From Herbidospora cretacea (lineage in GTDB: Bacteria > Actinomycetota > Actinomycetes > Streptosporangiales > Streptosporangiaceae): a stretch of DNA of 64,000 nt. Within the stretch, counting starts at the first letter, position 1; each line of letters opens with the position of its first letter. The stretch lies in assembly GCF_001570605.1 (NCBI RefSeq), contig NZ_BBXG01000018.1:118839-182838 (forward strand). The letters run 5' to 3'. The notes under the pieces were generated by a model. That model saw nothing but the letters and a program-made list of their open reading frames with translations. It ran no database searches and was not told where the DNA came from. The position numbers and the translations under genes are program-made. Shown piece after piece: positions 24,932 to 36,845 of the stretch.

Positions 24932-27900
24932 ATGGAATTCCGGGTGCTCGGGCCCATCACGGTGATCGGCGCGGACGGCGTCGCATTGGACATCGGACCG
25001 CTCCAGCAGCGCTCGGTTCTCGCGCTCTGCCTGCTCGCCTCACCCCGGCCGGTGACCGTGGCGCGCATCATCGACGCCCTGTGGGACGAGGGGCCGCCGG
25101 CGAGCGCGGTCAACACCGTCCAGGCGTACATCTCCAAGCTGCGCCGGGCGCTCGAACCCGGCCGGTCGCGGCGGGGGACCGCCGCCGTGCTGGTCGGCCG
25201 GTCGGGCGGCTACGCCCTGGACATCCCCGACGGCGACGTCGACCTGCGCCGGGTGGCCGCCCACGTGGACGAGGGCCGCCGGCTGCTCGGCGCGGGAGAC
25301 GCCGGGAAGGCGGCCCGGGAGTTCCGGCTCGCGCTCAGCGAGTGGCGGGGCGACGCGCTGACCGGGTTCGAGAACCTCGCCTGGGCGCGCGAGGAGCGCG
25401 TCGCGCTCGACGAACTGCGGCTGACCGTCGTCGAGGAGGCCAACGAGGCCGACCTCGCCCTCGGCCGGGGCTCGGCGCTGGTGCCGGAGCTGGTGCGGCT
25501 GGTGGCGGCGTACCCGACGAGAGAACGCGTCCGCCGCCACGCCGCGCACGCCCTCTACCAGGCCGGACGCCAGGCCGACGCCCTCGCGCTGCTGGCCGAG
25601 GGGCGGCGGGTGCTGGTCGACGAGCTCGGCCTGGACCCCGATCCGCGCACCCGCGACCTGGAGGCGCGCATCCTCGCCCAGGACGCCGCGCTCGCCCCGG
25701 CGGCCCCCGTCCGGCTGGCCGCCCCGCCGCCCGCCGAGGAGATCCTGGGCCGCTCGGCGGAGCTCGACCGGCTCGCCGCCGCCGTCGCCGCGCCGGGCCA
25801 CCGGATCGTGCTGGTCGCGGGAGAGCCGGGGATCGGCAAGACCAGCCTGGTCGAGGCGGCCGCCCACCGGGCGACCGGCGCCTCCGGGGCGCGCGTGGTC
25901 GTCGGCCGCTGCTGGGACGGCGGCGGCGCGCCGCCCTTCTGGCCGTGGGTGGCGGCGCTGCGCGAGCTGACCGGCCGCGACGGCGAACTCGCCGAGATCA
26001 CCGCCGCCACCGGCGAGTTCCCCATGTACGAGGCCGTCGCCCGCCTGGTCAACGCGGCCGGCCCCACGGTGGTCGTGCTCGACGACCTCCAATGGGCCGA
26101 CACCGCCTCGCTGCGGCTGCTCGACTTCCTGGCCACCACCCGGTCGTGCCCGGCGCTGACCGTCCTGGCGACCTACCGGGACACCGAGGTCGGCGAGCCG
26201 CTGGCCCGCACGCTGGCCGCGCTGCGCCGGCTGTCCCACGTCGAGGGCGTGACCCTGGGCGGGCTGCCGGAGGACGCGGTGGCCGAATACCTGGCCCGGT
26301 CGGGCGGCGACCCGCTGCGGGCAGGGGTGGAGCTGCGGCGTACCGGCGGGAACCCGTTCTTCCTCGGCCTCGGCGACTCGCCCGGCGCGATGGCCGAGGT
26401 GCTGCGCGGGCGGCTGGCCGCGCTGCCGCCGGGCGCTCACGACGTGCTGAGCGCGGCGGCCCTGATCGGGCGGGAGACCGAGCTCGGGGTGCTGCTCGAC
26501 GTGCTCGACCTGCCGCAGGACCAGGTGCTCGACGTGCTCGACGCGGCGGTGCAGGCCCGGCTGCTCACCGAGCGGTCGCTGACCTACACCTTCAGCCACG
26601 ACATCGTCCGCGACGTGCTGCGCGAGGGCCTGGCCCCGCTGCGCCGCCGCCGCATGCACGCCAAGGTGGCGCAGGTCCTGGAGGGCCGCGGCACCCAGCC
26701 GGGCGAGCTGGCCTACCACTACCGCGAGGGCCTGGTCATCTCCGGGATGGCCGCCAAGGCGATCACCTACGCCCGCGCCGCCGCCCGGCACGCCACCGGC
26801 CAGTTCGCCCACGAGGAGGCGGCGGCCCACCTGGAGCACGCCGTCGCCCTCACGGGCCAGCTCCCCGTCACCGACCTCGCGCTCAGGTGCGACCTGCTGA
26901 TCGAGCTGGCCGAGGCGCTGACCGTGGCGGGTCTCAACTCCCGCGTCCACGCGGTGCTGGACGAGGCCGTCACCGTCGCCGACGACCTGGGCGACGCCGA
27001 ACGCCTCGCCCGCGCGGCGCTGGGCTTCTCCGACCCGCTGGTCTGGGCCATGTACGAGGAGCTGAACGCCACCGACGTCCTGGTCGGGCGGATCGACCGG
27101 GCGCTGCGCGGCGCCGGGTCGCGCTGGCGCTCGATGCTGCTGTCGGCCGCCGCCATCATCGGCGCCTTCACCCGCCCGATGGACGAGAGCCGCGCGCTGG
27201 CCGCGCGGGCCATCGAGGAGGCCGCCGACGACCGCTCGCTGCTGCGGGCGCTGAGCGCGGCCGAACTCCTGTCCCGGGGCGTGGCCCCCGTCGCCGAGCG
27301 CGAGGCGCTGATCGCCCGGATGCACGGCGCCACCGTCGACGTGGTCGACGAGTGGCTGGTCCAGGAGGCCTGGTACGTCGAGCTGTTCACCCAGGGCCGC
27401 TTCGACGAGGGCCGGCCGATCCTGGCCTGGCTGCGCCGGACCGCCGTCGACCTGCGCCGCCCGGCTCTCGCGGGCCTGGCGGGCTGGCAGGCGGCGATTC
27501 TGGCGTACATGACCGGGGACCTGGCCCTGGCGGAGGCCGAGGCGGCGGAGGCGGCCCGCGCCCACCCGGAGGGCGGCCGGGGCCCGAGGTCCCGCGCCGA
27601 CCTGATGCGCGCCCTGCGGCTGCGCGCCGAGGGCGACTCGGCGGCGGCCCTGGAGATCGTCCACCCCGAGCAGATGTGGACGGTATTGCGCTGCGCCCTG
27701 CTGCTCGACGTCGGCCGGGAGGAGGAGTCGAGGGAGATCTTCGCCGGTCTCGCCCGCGACGGCTTCGCCGTGATGGTCGGCGATCTCGCCTACCGGATCG
27801 TCCCCGACGTGCTCACCGAGCTCATCGTGGCCTTCGGCGACCGGGAGGCGGCCGAGGCCCTCTACCCCCACCTGGAGGTCTGCGCCGGGCGGGTCCTCGG

Positions 27901-28015
27901 CTGGGCGATCGCCGACCGCTGCCTGGCCCGGCTGGCCGACGTGCTGGGCCGCGACTCCGCCGCGCTGCGTGAGTCGGCCGACGAGTTCGCCCGGCGGGCG
28001 GGCATGCCCCGTTAA
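24932..28015 (+). CDS. AfsR-like BTAD/SARP transcriptional regulator with AAA ATPase and TPR-like tail
   Basis: A 1027-residue regulator. The N-terminal winged helix (~1-95, FRVLGPITVIGADGVALDIG) plus BTAD domain (~100-250) define the SARP/AfsR family. An AAA/NB-ARC-like ATPase follows with Walker A GEPGIGKTS (residues 297-305) and Walker B VVLDDLQWAD. The rest (~560-1027) is a helical repeat region. No C-terminal LuxR helix-turn-helix was seen. Such proteins activate secondary metabolism or development, usually after ATP or kinase input. It follows the two-component kinase by 9 bp yet has its own -10-like sequence. Target cluster is not in the window. Confidence 0.88.
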   Translation: MEFRVLGPITVIGADGVALDIGPLQQRSVLALCLLASPRPVTVARIIDALWDEGPPASAVNTVQAYISKLRRALEPGRSRRGTAAVLVGRSGGYALDIPDGDVDLRRVAAHVDEGRRLLGAGDAGKAAREFRLALSEWRGDALTGFENLAWAREERVALDELRLTVVEEANEADLALGRGSALVPELVRLVAAYPTRERVRRHAAHALYQAGRQADALALLAEGRRVLVDELGLDPDPRTRDLEARILAQDAALAPAAPVRLAAPPPAEEILGRSAELDRLAAAVAAPGHRIVLVAGEPGIGKTSLVEAAAHRATGASGARVVVGRCWDGGGAPPFWPWVAALRELTGRDGELAEITAATGEFPMYEAVARLVNAAGPTVVVLDDLQWADTASLRLLDFLATTRSCPALTVLATYRDTEVGEPLARTLAALRRLSHVEGVTLGGLPEDAVAEYLARSGGDPLRAGVELRRTGGNPFFLGLGDSPGAMAEVLRGRLAALPPGAHDVLSAAALIGRETELGVLLDVLDLPQDQVLDVLDAAVQARLLTERSLTYTFSHDIVRDVLREGLAPLRRRRMHAKVAQVLEGRGTQPGELAYHYREGLVISGMAAKAITYARAAARHATGQFAHEEAAAHLEHAVALTGQLPVTDLALRCDLLIELAEALTVAGLNSRVHAVLDEAVTVADDLGDAERLARAALGFSDPLVWAMYEELNATDVLVGRIDRALRGAGSRWRSMLLSAAAIIGAFTRPMDESRALAARAIEEAADDRSLLRALSAAELLSRGVAPVAEREALIARMHGATVDVVDEWLVQEAWYVELFTQGRFDEGRPILAWLRRTAVDLRRPALAGLAGWQAAILAYMTGDLALAEAEAAEAARAHPEGGRGPRSRADLMRALRLRAEGDSAAALEIVHPEQMWTVLRCALLLDVGREEESREIFAGLARDGFAVMVGDLAYRIVPDVLTELIVAFGDREAAEALYPHLEVCAGRVLGWAIADRCLARLADVLGRDSAALRESADEFARRAGMPR

Positions 28016-28061
28016 GTTCCCGGCAAGAAACGGCCAAGCCGGACCGGCGAGGCTGGACCGC

Positions 28062-28760
28062 ATGCTCGAACCCCATCGCATCGCCCCCGACACCGTGCTG
28101 GTCCCGCGCCTCGTCCCGGCCGCCGACGGGTTCGGATTCGTCAACACCATGGTGATCACGGGCCGGGAGCCGGTGCTGGTCGACACGGGCTCGGCCCTCC
28201 ACCGCGACCAGTGGCTGGAGGACGTCTTCGCCGTGGTCGACCCGGCGGACGTCCGCTGGGTCTTCGTCAGCCACGACGACGCCGACCACGTGGGCAACCT
28301 GACCGCCGCCCTGGACGCCTGCCCCCGAGCCACCCTGGTGACCGGCCGCCTGCGCCACCCGCCGCTCGACCCCCGGAGAAGGGTCCGCCACCTGCGCGAC
28401 GGCGAGCCCTGGCCGGTCGCCGGCCGCACCCTGCGGGCGGTCCGCCCGCCCCTCTACGACGCCTCGGCCACCTTGGGCCTCTACGACGACCGCACCGGCG
28501 TCTACTGGGCCGCCGACTGCTTCGGCGCGGTGGTGCCCCATCCCACGGCCGACGCCGCCGACCTGCCCTCCGGCGAGCACCTGGAGTCGGTCGACCGCTT
28601 CGCGACGGCGCTGAGCCCCTGGCGGGCGTGGCTCGACCCGGTGGTCTTCGGCGGCTACGTCGACCAGCTCGCCGCCATGGAGCTCACCGCCCTGGCCACC
28701 GCCCACGGCCCGACGATCACCGGTCCCCGGATCAGAGCCGCTTTCGACGCCCTGCGCTAA
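28062..28760 (+). CDS. Metallo-beta-lactamase-fold hydrolase with altered metal motif
   Basis: A 232-residue MBL-fold protein. The usual HxHxDH metal motif reads SHDDADHVGN, so the second His is Asp; this resembles the diiron oxygen-binding branch of the fold (FprA-type HxExDH) more than hydrolytic zinc enzymes. Downstream ligand candidates are Asp in WAADCFG and His in TAHGPT. The ATG at 28062 starts the homology (HRIAPDTVLVPR); an upstream in-frame reading overlaps the AfsR-like gene. There is a 46-bp gap after that gene. Role unknown, possibly redox or NO/O2 related by analogy. Confidence 0.78.
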   Translation: MLEPHRIAPDTVLVPRLVPAADGFGFVNTMVITGREPVLVDTGSALHRDQWLEDVFAVVDPADVRWVFVSHDDADHVGNLTAALDACPRATLVTGRLRHPPLDPRRRVRHLRDGEPWPVAGRTLRAVRPPLYDASATLGLYDDRTGVYWAADCFGAVVPHPTADAADLPSGEHLESVDRFATALSPWRAWLDPVVFGGYVDQLAAMELTALATAHGPTITGPRIRAAFDALR

Positions 28761-28763
28761 CTC

Positions 28764-29147
28764 TCAGCCGACGCCGACCGTCTGCCGCTCGGCCTCGATC
28801 ACGGCCACGACCCGCTCATGCTCGCGGGAGTAGGGCTGACCGGTGTACTTCACGGCCACCCGGTCGATGATCTCCCAGGCCGCGTCGCCCTCCATCCACT
28901 CGACGACCCGTCCCCGGATGACGACGGGCATGAACGGGTTGTCGGCGGGGGCGATCGACAGCGCCAGCCGGGGGTCGCGGCGCAGGTTGCGCACCTTGCG
29001 CACCCCCGGGCCGGTGAAGAAGACGATGTGGTCGCCGTGGGTGCCGACGAAGACGGGCACGTTGTGCGGCGAGCCGTCCGGCAGGACGGTGGCGAGGTGG
29101 GCGATCGAGGCGCCGTCGAGGACGCGGCGGACGTCGGGGTCGAGCAT
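28764..29147 (-). CDS. PPOX-class, probably F420-dependent, oxidoreductase
   Basis: A 127-residue split-barrel flavin/F420-binding protein. The segments AHLATVLPDGSPHNVPVFV, VRNLRRDPRLALSI and VVIRGRVVEW are typical of the pyridoxamine-phosphate-oxidase-like F420 family of actinobacteria. The ATG at 29147 has AAGGAG about seven bases upstream, whereas a longer in-frame start lacks one. It is divergent from the HxlR regulator with a 110-bp shared promoter region, the common arrangement of a regulator and its redox target. Reaction and substrate unknown. Confidence 0.85.
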   Translation of the reverse strand: MLDPDVRRVLDGASIAHLATVLPDGSPHNVPVFVGTHGDHIVFFTGPGVRKVRNLRRDPRLALSIAPADNPFMPVVIRGRVVEWMEGDAAWEIIDRVAVKYTGQPYSREHERVVAVIEAERQTVGVG

Positions 29148-29221
29148 GGCGGTACTCCTTGGAAGAGAGGGGTGGTCAGCGATGGGTTCCTTGAGGAGAC
29201 TCCGTAACCGTAACACCCGGA

Positions 29222-29251
29222 GTTCCGTAAGGGAACCCCGAAGGTTAGGAT
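29222..29251 (+). promoter_or_regulatory. HxlR promoter with overlapping palindrome
   Basis: TTCCGT (29223-29228) and TAGGAT (29246-29251) are 17 bp apart; six bases later is the ATG at 29258, so the mRNA is probably leaderless. The palindrome GTTCC-GTAAG-GGAAC (29222-29236) covers the -35, a good place for autoregulation and for control of the divergent PPOX gene. Confidence 0.5.
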
Positions 29252-29257
29252 GGCGTC

Positions 29258-29710
29258 ATGCAACGCACGCAGTTCGGGGAGATGGCCTGCTCCATCGCCC
29301 GCACCCTCGACGTCATCGGAGAACCCTGGTCGCCGCTGATCCTGCGCGACGTCTGGGTCGGCCTCAGCCGCTTCGACCAGCTCCAGGCCGACCTCGGCAT
29401 CTCCCGCAAGGTGCTGACCGAACGGCTCGGCCACCTCGTCGAGCAGGGCGTGCTGGAGCGCCACCCCTACGACAACCGGCCGCGCTACGAATACCGCCTG
29501 ACCGCCAAGGGCGCCGAGCTGGTCGACCTGCTCATGGTCATGACCGCCTGGGGCGACCGGTGGCTGGCCGGCGAGGCGGGCCCGCCGGTGCTCTACCGCC
29601 ACCACGCGTGCGGCGAGATCGCCGCTGTGGACCTGCGCTGCGACCACTGCGGCGAGCCGATGCACGCCGGCGACGTCGACCCGCTGGCGGGGCCGGGCTC
29701 GGCTCCGTGA
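29258..29710 (+). CDS. HxlR-family transcriptional regulator
   Basis: A 150-residue winged-helix regulator. CSIARTLDVIGEPWSPLILR is the HxlR hallmark N-terminus, followed by ISRKVLTERLGHLVEQGVLERH (recognition helix region). The C-terminus has a Cys/His-rich segment (HHACGEIAAVDLRCDHCGEPMH), a zinc-ribbon-like extension shared by some actinobacterial members. HxlR proteins sense aldehydes, quinones or redox state. The neighbouring PPOX oxidoreductase is the likely target. No Shine-Dalgarno; a -10 lies six bases before the ATG. Confidence 0.9.
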   Translation: MQRTQFGEMACSIARTLDVIGEPWSPLILRDVWVGLSRFDQLQADLGISRKVLTERLGHLVEQGVLERHPYDNRPRYEYRLTAKGAELVDLLMVMTAWGDRWLAGEAGPPVLYRHHACGEIAAVDLRCDHCGEPMHAGDVDPLAGPGSAP

Positions 29711-29716
29711 CGGGGG

Positions 29717-30646
29717 TCAGGTGCCGCTGGAGGTCTCCGGGGGGAAGGTGTGGCCGGTGCGGAGGAAGTCGCGCCACTTCTCCTGGTCGTACTTCTGGGG
29801 GTGGGTGGACTTGATGAACTCGACCACGGTGTCGACGAAGCGTTCCGGCTGGTCGTGGTGGGGGAAGTGGCCGGTGCGGGGGAAGACGCACAGGCGGCTG
29901 CCGGGCATGGCGTGGTGGGCCACGGTCGCGTGGGTCGCGGGGATGACCGTGTCGTTGGCGCCCCAGATGATCAGGGTGGGCATGCCCGCCGTGAGGTAGC
30001 AGCGGTCGAGCATGGTGATGACCTGGCCGCGCATGTCGACCCCGGCCCGCAGCGTCCGCAGGAAGGCCTGCCGGGCGGTCATCGAGGTCAGCCCCTGGTA
30101 GCGGGCCAGGACGTGGTCGAAGTCGGGGCCCATCCGCAGACCCCGGCGCAGGAGGGGCGCGGCCAGGCGTACCAGCCCCTGGACGGGGGCCGAGGTGGCG
30201 AGCGCGAGGCCGGTCTCGGCGGCGAGGGGGCCGCTGGCCAGCCGCAACAGGGGATGGACCTCGCGGCCGACGCCGCCGCTGCTGACCAGGACCAGCCGTT
30301 CGCAGCGTTCGGGGAACTGGTAGGCGAACTGCATGGCGATGCCGCCGCCGAGGGAGTGGCCGACCACGGTCACCTCGTCGACGCCCAGGACGCCCAGCAG
30401 GTCGCGCATGCCGCAGGCGTAGGCCGCGACGCCGTAGTCGGCCCGCGGCTTGTCCGAGTCGCCGTGTCCCAGCAGGTCGGGTGCTATCACGGTGTGGTGC
30501 TCGGCCAGCATCGACATCACGGGTTTCCACGTCTCGGAGCTGTCCGCGATGCCGTGGATCAGCAGCAAGGGCGGGCCGCCACCGGCAATCCGGTAGGCCC
30601 GCCTGTACCCGTGAACGTCGAGGTGGCGCACCTCGGTACTGTCCAT
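29717..30646 (-). CDS. Alpha/beta hydrolase
   Basis: A 309-residue alpha/beta-fold hydrolase. Oxyanion-hole motif LLIHGIADS, nucleophile elbow VGHSLGGG, acid in GANDTVIP and histidine in TGHFPHHD make a complete catalytic triad. Relatives act on esters, epoxides or C-C bonds; sequence does not tell which. It is convergent to the HxlR gene with a 6-bp gap and divergent from glgX. No signal peptide; cytoplasmic. Confidence 0.88.
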   Translation of the reverse strand: MDSTEVRHLDVHGYRRAYRIAGGGPPLLLIHGIADSSETWKPVMSMLAEHHTVIAPDLLGHGDSDKPRADYGVAAYACGMRDLLGVLGVDEVTVVGHSLGGGIAMQFAYQFPERCERLVLVSSGGVGREVHPLLRLASGPLAAETGLALATSAPVQGLVRLAAPLLRRGLRMGPDFDHVLARYQGLTSMTARQAFLRTLRAGVDMRGQVITMLDRCYLTAGMPTLIIWGANDTVIPATHATVAHHAMPGSRLCVFPRTGHFPHHDQPERFVDTVVEFIKSTHPQKYDQEKWRDFLRTGHTFPPETSSGT

Positions 30647-30763
30647 ACGAGAGTGTTCTGCCAGGTTGTTGCCCCTTTGTAACGCGTCCGTTTCCCGAAG
30701 AAGCCGAGGTTTTCCCGGCCCGTGGGACTAACTCGCGATATGCGGGCAAAGAGAGTTCCCGCG

Positions 30764-32875
<2,112 letters not shown>

Positions 32876-32913
32876 CGTTTCTGCACTCTGAGGAGCGGGG
32901 TAAGGGGCCCATC

Positions 32914-35094
32914 GTGACGTCGACCTACCGTGTCCAGCTCACGCCCGAATTCGGCTTCGCGGAGCTGCTGGAGCTGACCGGTTACCTGCGCGACCTCGGC
33001 GTCGGCGGCCTCTACCTGTCGCCGACGCTCCAGGCGGTCGGCGCCTCGCAGCACGGCTACGACGTCACCGACCACTCGCGCGTCCGCGCCGAGTTCGGCG
33101 GCGTCAAGGGGCTGCGGGCGCTGGCCGGGCTGGGCTTCACCATCGTCGCCGACATCGTGCCCAACCACATGACGGTGCCGGTGCCCGAGTCGGAGAACGC
33201 CCAGCTCTGGTCGGTTCTCCAGCTCGGTCCCGAGTCGCCGTACGCGGCCTGGTTCGACCTCACCTTCCCGGTCACGCTGCCGGTGCTGGGCGACGACCCG
33301 CAGTTCACCGTCGACGGCGAGGTGCTGCGCTACTTCGACCACGAGTTCCCGCTCAGACCCGGCACCTCGGGCCTCCCGCTGCCCGAACTGCTGGCGGCGC
33401 AGCACTACCGCCTCGCGCCGTGGACAGAACCGCCGGGCTACCGGCGGTTCTTCGACGTCTCGTCGCTGATCGGCCTCCGGGTCGAGGACAACGAGGTGTT
33501 CGAGGCGACCCACCGGGTCACTCTCGACCTGATCGACGAAGGGGTGATCGACGGCCTGCGGGTCGACCACCCCGACGGTCTGGCCGACCCGCGCGGCTAC
33601 CTGCGGCGGCTGCGTCAGTTCACCGACGTGCCCGTCTGGGTGGAGAAGATCGTCATCGGCCGCGAGCGCCTTCCCGCCGACTGGCCCTGCGAGGGGACCA
33701 CCGGCTACGAGGCGCTCAACGCCATCACCCGTCTCTTCGTCGACCCGGCCGGCGAGGAGAAACTGATCAAGACCTTCACCCAGCGCACCGGCGTCTCCGC
33801 CGACTACGACGCGGTCCGCTACGAGGCGAAGAAGCACGTCCTGTCGCTGTTCTTCCAGGGCGAGGTCGACCGGCTGGAGAGCGCCCTCGGCGAACCGGGC
33901 CTGCGCGACGCGCTGGTCGAGATGCTGGCCGCGATGCCGGTCTACCGGGCCTATGTGAACCCGGGCGAACCCCCCTCGGCCGAGGCGGTCAGGATCATCG
34001 AGACCGCCGCCGCCGAGGCTTGCCGCCGCACCGACCCCGGCGCCGTCGCCCGGGTGGCACACCAGGTCCTGTACGGCCCCGACGAGGCCGTCACCCGCTT
34101 CCAGCAGACGTGCGGGCCGGTCATGGCGAAGGGCGTGGAGGACACCGCCCTCTACCGCTGGTTCCCACTGGCCTGCCTCAACGAGGTCGGCGGCGAACCC
34201 GACCACTTCGCGGTCACCCCGGAGGAGTTCCACGCCTTCTGCGCCGTGATGACCCCGACGACCATGACCACCCTGTCGACCCACGACACCAAGCGCTCGG
34301 AGGACGTGCGGGCGCGGCTGGCCGTCCTGTCGGAGATCCCCGACGTGTGGGCCGACGCGGTCGAGTCGTGGAGCGGCCAGGTCAGGTTCGACCCGGCCCT
34401 CGACTACCTGGCCTGGCAGTCGCTCATGGCGGCCTGGCCGATCGACGTCGACAGGTTCACGAACTACCTGCTCAAGGCCGCCCGCGAGGCCAAGACGGCG
34501 ATCTCGTGGATCCAGCCCAGCCCGGCCTACGAGGCCGGGCTGCGCGACTTCGCCCGCAAGGCCGTCGAGGTCTGCGGGTTCTCGGTGGCCTCCTTCACCG
34601 CCGTGGTCGACCGGTACGCCCGCGCCAACTCCCTGGGCCAGAAGGTCGTCCAGATGCTGATGCCGGGGTTCCCGGACCTCTACCAGGGCAACGAGACCAC
34701 CGACTTCTCCCTCGTCGACCCCGACAACCGGCGGCCCGTCGACTACGCGGCCCGCCGGGCCCTCCTCGACGACCCCGACGACACCTGGGACGGGCAGAAA
34801 CTCCAGGCCGTGACCGCCTGCCTACGTGTGCGGAAGCGGTTTACGTCGAATGAGTCCTATGTGCCGATCGAGGCCGGCCGTAACGCCATCGCCTTCGCGC
34901 GCGGTGACAAGGCGGTGGCCGTGGCGACGCGGCTGCCCGCCGCCCTGGAGCGGCGCGGCGGGTTCGGCGGCGACACGGTCATGTTGCCGCCCGGCCGATG
35001 GAGGTGCCTGCTGACCGGGACGGAACACACCGGCCGGGTGCCCCTGGCCCACCTGCTCTCCCGTTTCCCCGTCGCCGTACTGGAAGGCAGCTGA
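32914..35094 (+). CDS. treY: Maltooligosyl trehalose synthase TreY
   Basis: A 726-residue GH13 enzyme that turns the reducing-end alpha-1,4 bond of maltooligosaccharides into an alpha-1,1 bond. Hallmarks are [14 protein letters not shown] at the start, [16 protein letters not shown], the nucleophile Asp218 (LRVDHPDGL) with Glu in VEKIVI, and [14 protein letters not shown]. The GTG at 32914 fits the family start and has AAGGGG upstream; a GTG at 32872 overlapping the glgX stop is an alternative. treZ begins 3 bp after the stop, so tight coupling is likely. Confidence 0.95.
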   Translation: MTSTYRVQLTPEFGFAELLELTGYLRDLGVGGLYLSPTLQAVGASQHGYDVTDHSRVRAEFGGVKGLRALAGLGFTIVADIVPNHMTVPVPESENAQLWSVLQLGPESPYAAWFDLTFPVTLPVLGDDPQFTVDGEVLRYFDHEFPLRPGTSGLPLPELLAAQHYRLAPWTEPPGYRRFFDVSSLIGLRVEDNEVFEATHRVTLDLIDEGVIDGLRVDHPDGLADPRGYLRRLRQFTDVPVWVEKIVIGRERLPADWPCEGTTGYEALNAITRLFVDPAGEEKLIKTFTQRTGVSADYDAVRYEAKKHVLSLFFQGEVDRLESALGEPGLRDALVEMLAAMPVYRAYVNPGEPPSAEAVRIIETAAAEACRRTDPGAVARVAHQVLYGPDEAVTRFQQTCGPVMAKGVEDTALYRWFPLACLNEVGGEPDHFAVTPEEFHAFCAVMTPTTMTTLSTHDTKRSEDVRARLAVLSEIPDVWADAVESWSGQVRFDPALDYLAWQSLMAAWPIDVDRFTNYLLKAAREAKTAISWIQPSPAYEAGLRDFARKAVEVCGFSVASFTAVVDRYARANSLGQKVVQMLMPGFPDLYQGNETTDFSLVDPDNRRPVDYAARRALLDDPDDTWDGQKLQAVTACLRVRKRFTSNESYVPIEAGRNAIAFARGDKAVAVATRLPAALERRGGFGGDTVMLPPGRWRCLLTGTEHTGRVPLAHLLSRFPVAVLEGS

Positions 35095-35097
35095 AGC

Positions 35098-36780
35098 ATG
35101 TTCGAGGTGTGGGCCCCCACGGCGGAACGGGTCGAGATAGAGATCGACGGCGCCCGCCGCGACCTGACGGCCGACGGCGAGTGGTGGCGCGGACCGGTCC
35201 TGCCCCACGGCGCCGACTACACCCTCTACGTCGACGGCGAGGGCCCCTTCCCCGACCCGCGCACCCTCCGCCAGCCCTTCGGCGTCGAGGGACCCAGCCG
35301 GTCCTACCACCACGACCACTTCCTGTGGGGCGACCAGAACTGGCGCGGCCGGGACCTGCGCGGCGCGGTCGTCTACGAGCTCCACATCGGCACGTTCACC
35401 CCCGGCGGCACCTTCGAGGCCGCCGTCGCCAAGCTCGACCACCTCATCGACCTGGGCGTCGACTTCATCGAGATCATGCCGGTGGCGCCCGTACCCGGGA
35501 AGCGGAACTGGGGCTACGACGGCGTCGACCTGTTCGCGGTGCGGGAGGACTACGGCGGCCCCGACGGGCTGAAGACCCTCGTCGACGCCTGCCACCGCAA
35601 CGGCATCGGCGTCATCCTCGACGTCGTCTACAACCACCTGGGCCCGTCGGGCAACTACCTGAGCAAGTTCGGGCCGTATTTACACGACTACAAGGGCTCC
35701 TACTGGGGTGACGCGGTCAACCTCGACGGACCGCGCTCCGACGAGGTGCGGCGTTATTTCCTCGACAACGCCCTCCAGTGGCTGCGCGACTACCACATCG
35801 ACGGTCTGCGGCTCGACGCCGTGCACGCCCTGCACGACAAAAGAGCCGTCCACTTCCTGGAGGAACTCGCCGTCGAGGTCGAGCTGCTGTCGGCCATCCA
35901 GGGCCGCCCGCTGACGCTGATCGCCGAGTCAGACCTCAACGACCCCGGCCTGGTCACCCGCTTCGGCCTGCACGCCACCTGGAACGACGACGTCCACCAC
36001 GCCGTCCACGCCAACGTCACCGGCGAGGTCCACGCCTACTACGCCGACTTCGAGGGCCCCGCCTCGCTGGCCAAGGTGCTGACCTCGGCCTACTTCCACG
36101 ACGGCTCGTTCTCGTCGTTCCGGGGGCGCTCCCACGGCCGCCCCGCGACCGGGCTGCCGGGGTGGCGGTTCGTGGTGTGCGCGCAGAACCACGACCAGAT
36201 CGGCAACCGCCCGGCCGGCGACCGGATGACCGTCGACCAGCTGTGGGTCGCGTCGGGGCTCGTGCTGACCTCGCCCTTTACTCCGATGCTGTTCATGGGC
36301 GAGGAATGGGGCGCCTCGACGCCGTTCTATTTCTTCACCGACCATTTCGACCCGGCCCTTTCCTCGACCGAGGGAGAACGCCGGGAAAAGGAGTTCGTCG
36401 ATTTCGGATACGACTGGAAGGCGCCCGATCCGCAGGACGAGGCCACCTTCCAGAGATCGAAACTCGACTGGGCCGAGAACACCGAGGAGGAACACGCCGC
36501 GCTGCTGGGCTGGTACCGCGACCTGATCGCCCTCCGCAAGTCCCACCCCGACCTGGCCGACCCGCGCTTCGAACTGGTCAAGGTCGACTACGACGCCGAC
36601 CGCCACTGGGTGGTGATCGAACGCGGCTCGATCCGCATCGCGGCGAACCTGGGCGAGACCTCGGTCCCGGTCCGGGTCCCCGGGGGCCACGTCCTGCTCG
36701 CCTCCGACGAGGCGATCACCCTGACCGGCCCGGACCTCTACCTGCCGCCGCTGTCCCTGGCCGTCATCCAGGTCTCTTGA
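35098..36780 (+). CDS. treZ: Malto-oligosyltrehalose trehalohydrolase TreZ
   Basis: A 560-residue GH13 enzyme that cuts trehalose from maltooligosyl trehalose. N-terminal CBM48-like domain (FEVWAPTAERVEIEI), barrel with nucleophile Asp240 (GLRLDAVHAL), Glu277 (LIAESDLN) and Asp366 (QNHDQIGNR). Length and order match the family. It ends the glgX-treY-treZ operon. A hairpin (36798-36817) 18 bases after the stop could end the transcript, but it may belong to the transposon remnant that follows. Confidence 0.95.
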   Translation: MFEVWAPTAERVEIEIDGARRDLTADGEWWRGPVLPHGADYTLYVDGEGPFPDPRTLRQPFGVEGPSRSYHHDHFLWGDQNWRGRDLRGAVVYELHIGTFTPGGTFEAAVAKLDHLIDLGVDFIEIMPVAPVPGKRNWGYDGVDLFAVREDYGGPDGLKTLVDACHRNGIGVILDVVYNHLGPSGNYLSKFGPYLHDYKGSYWGDAVNLDGPRSDEVRRYFLDNALQWLRDYHIDGLRLDAVHALHDKRAVHFLEELAVEVELLSAIQGRPLTLIAESDLNDPGLVTRFGLHATWNDDVHHAVHANVTGEVHAYYADFEGPASLAKVLTSAYFHDGSFSSFRGRSHGRPATGLPGWRFVVCAQNHDQIGNRPAGDRMTVDQLWVASGLVLTSPFTPMLFMGEEWGASTPFYFFTDHFDPALSSTEGERREKEFVDFGYDWKAPDPQDEATFQRSKLDWAENTEEEHAALLGWYRDLIALRKSHPDLADPRFELVKVDYDADRHWVVIERGSIRIAANLGETSVPVRVPGGHVLLASDEAITLTGPDLYLPPLSLAVIQVS

Positions 36781-36797
36781 GAACCTGGGGCTACAAC

Positions 36798-36817
36798 AGT
36801 CGAACTGGTATTCGACT
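36798..36817 (+). terminator. Hairpin after treZ at the left side of the TnpB element
   Basis: AGTCGAA (36798-36804), CTGGTA loop, TTCGACT (36811-36817): a perfect 7-bp stem. It could be a treZ terminator or the subterminal hairpin recognised at the left end of an IS200/IS605-type element; position favours either. Confidence 0.4.
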
Positions 36818-36845
36818 GGTAGTCGTTGCGGATAAATTGCCGAGC

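Noticed and set aside
25040..28429. 1129-residue minus-strand frame opposite the AfsR-like gene
   Set aside because: Shadow of a strongly supported gene; no ribosome site or domain.
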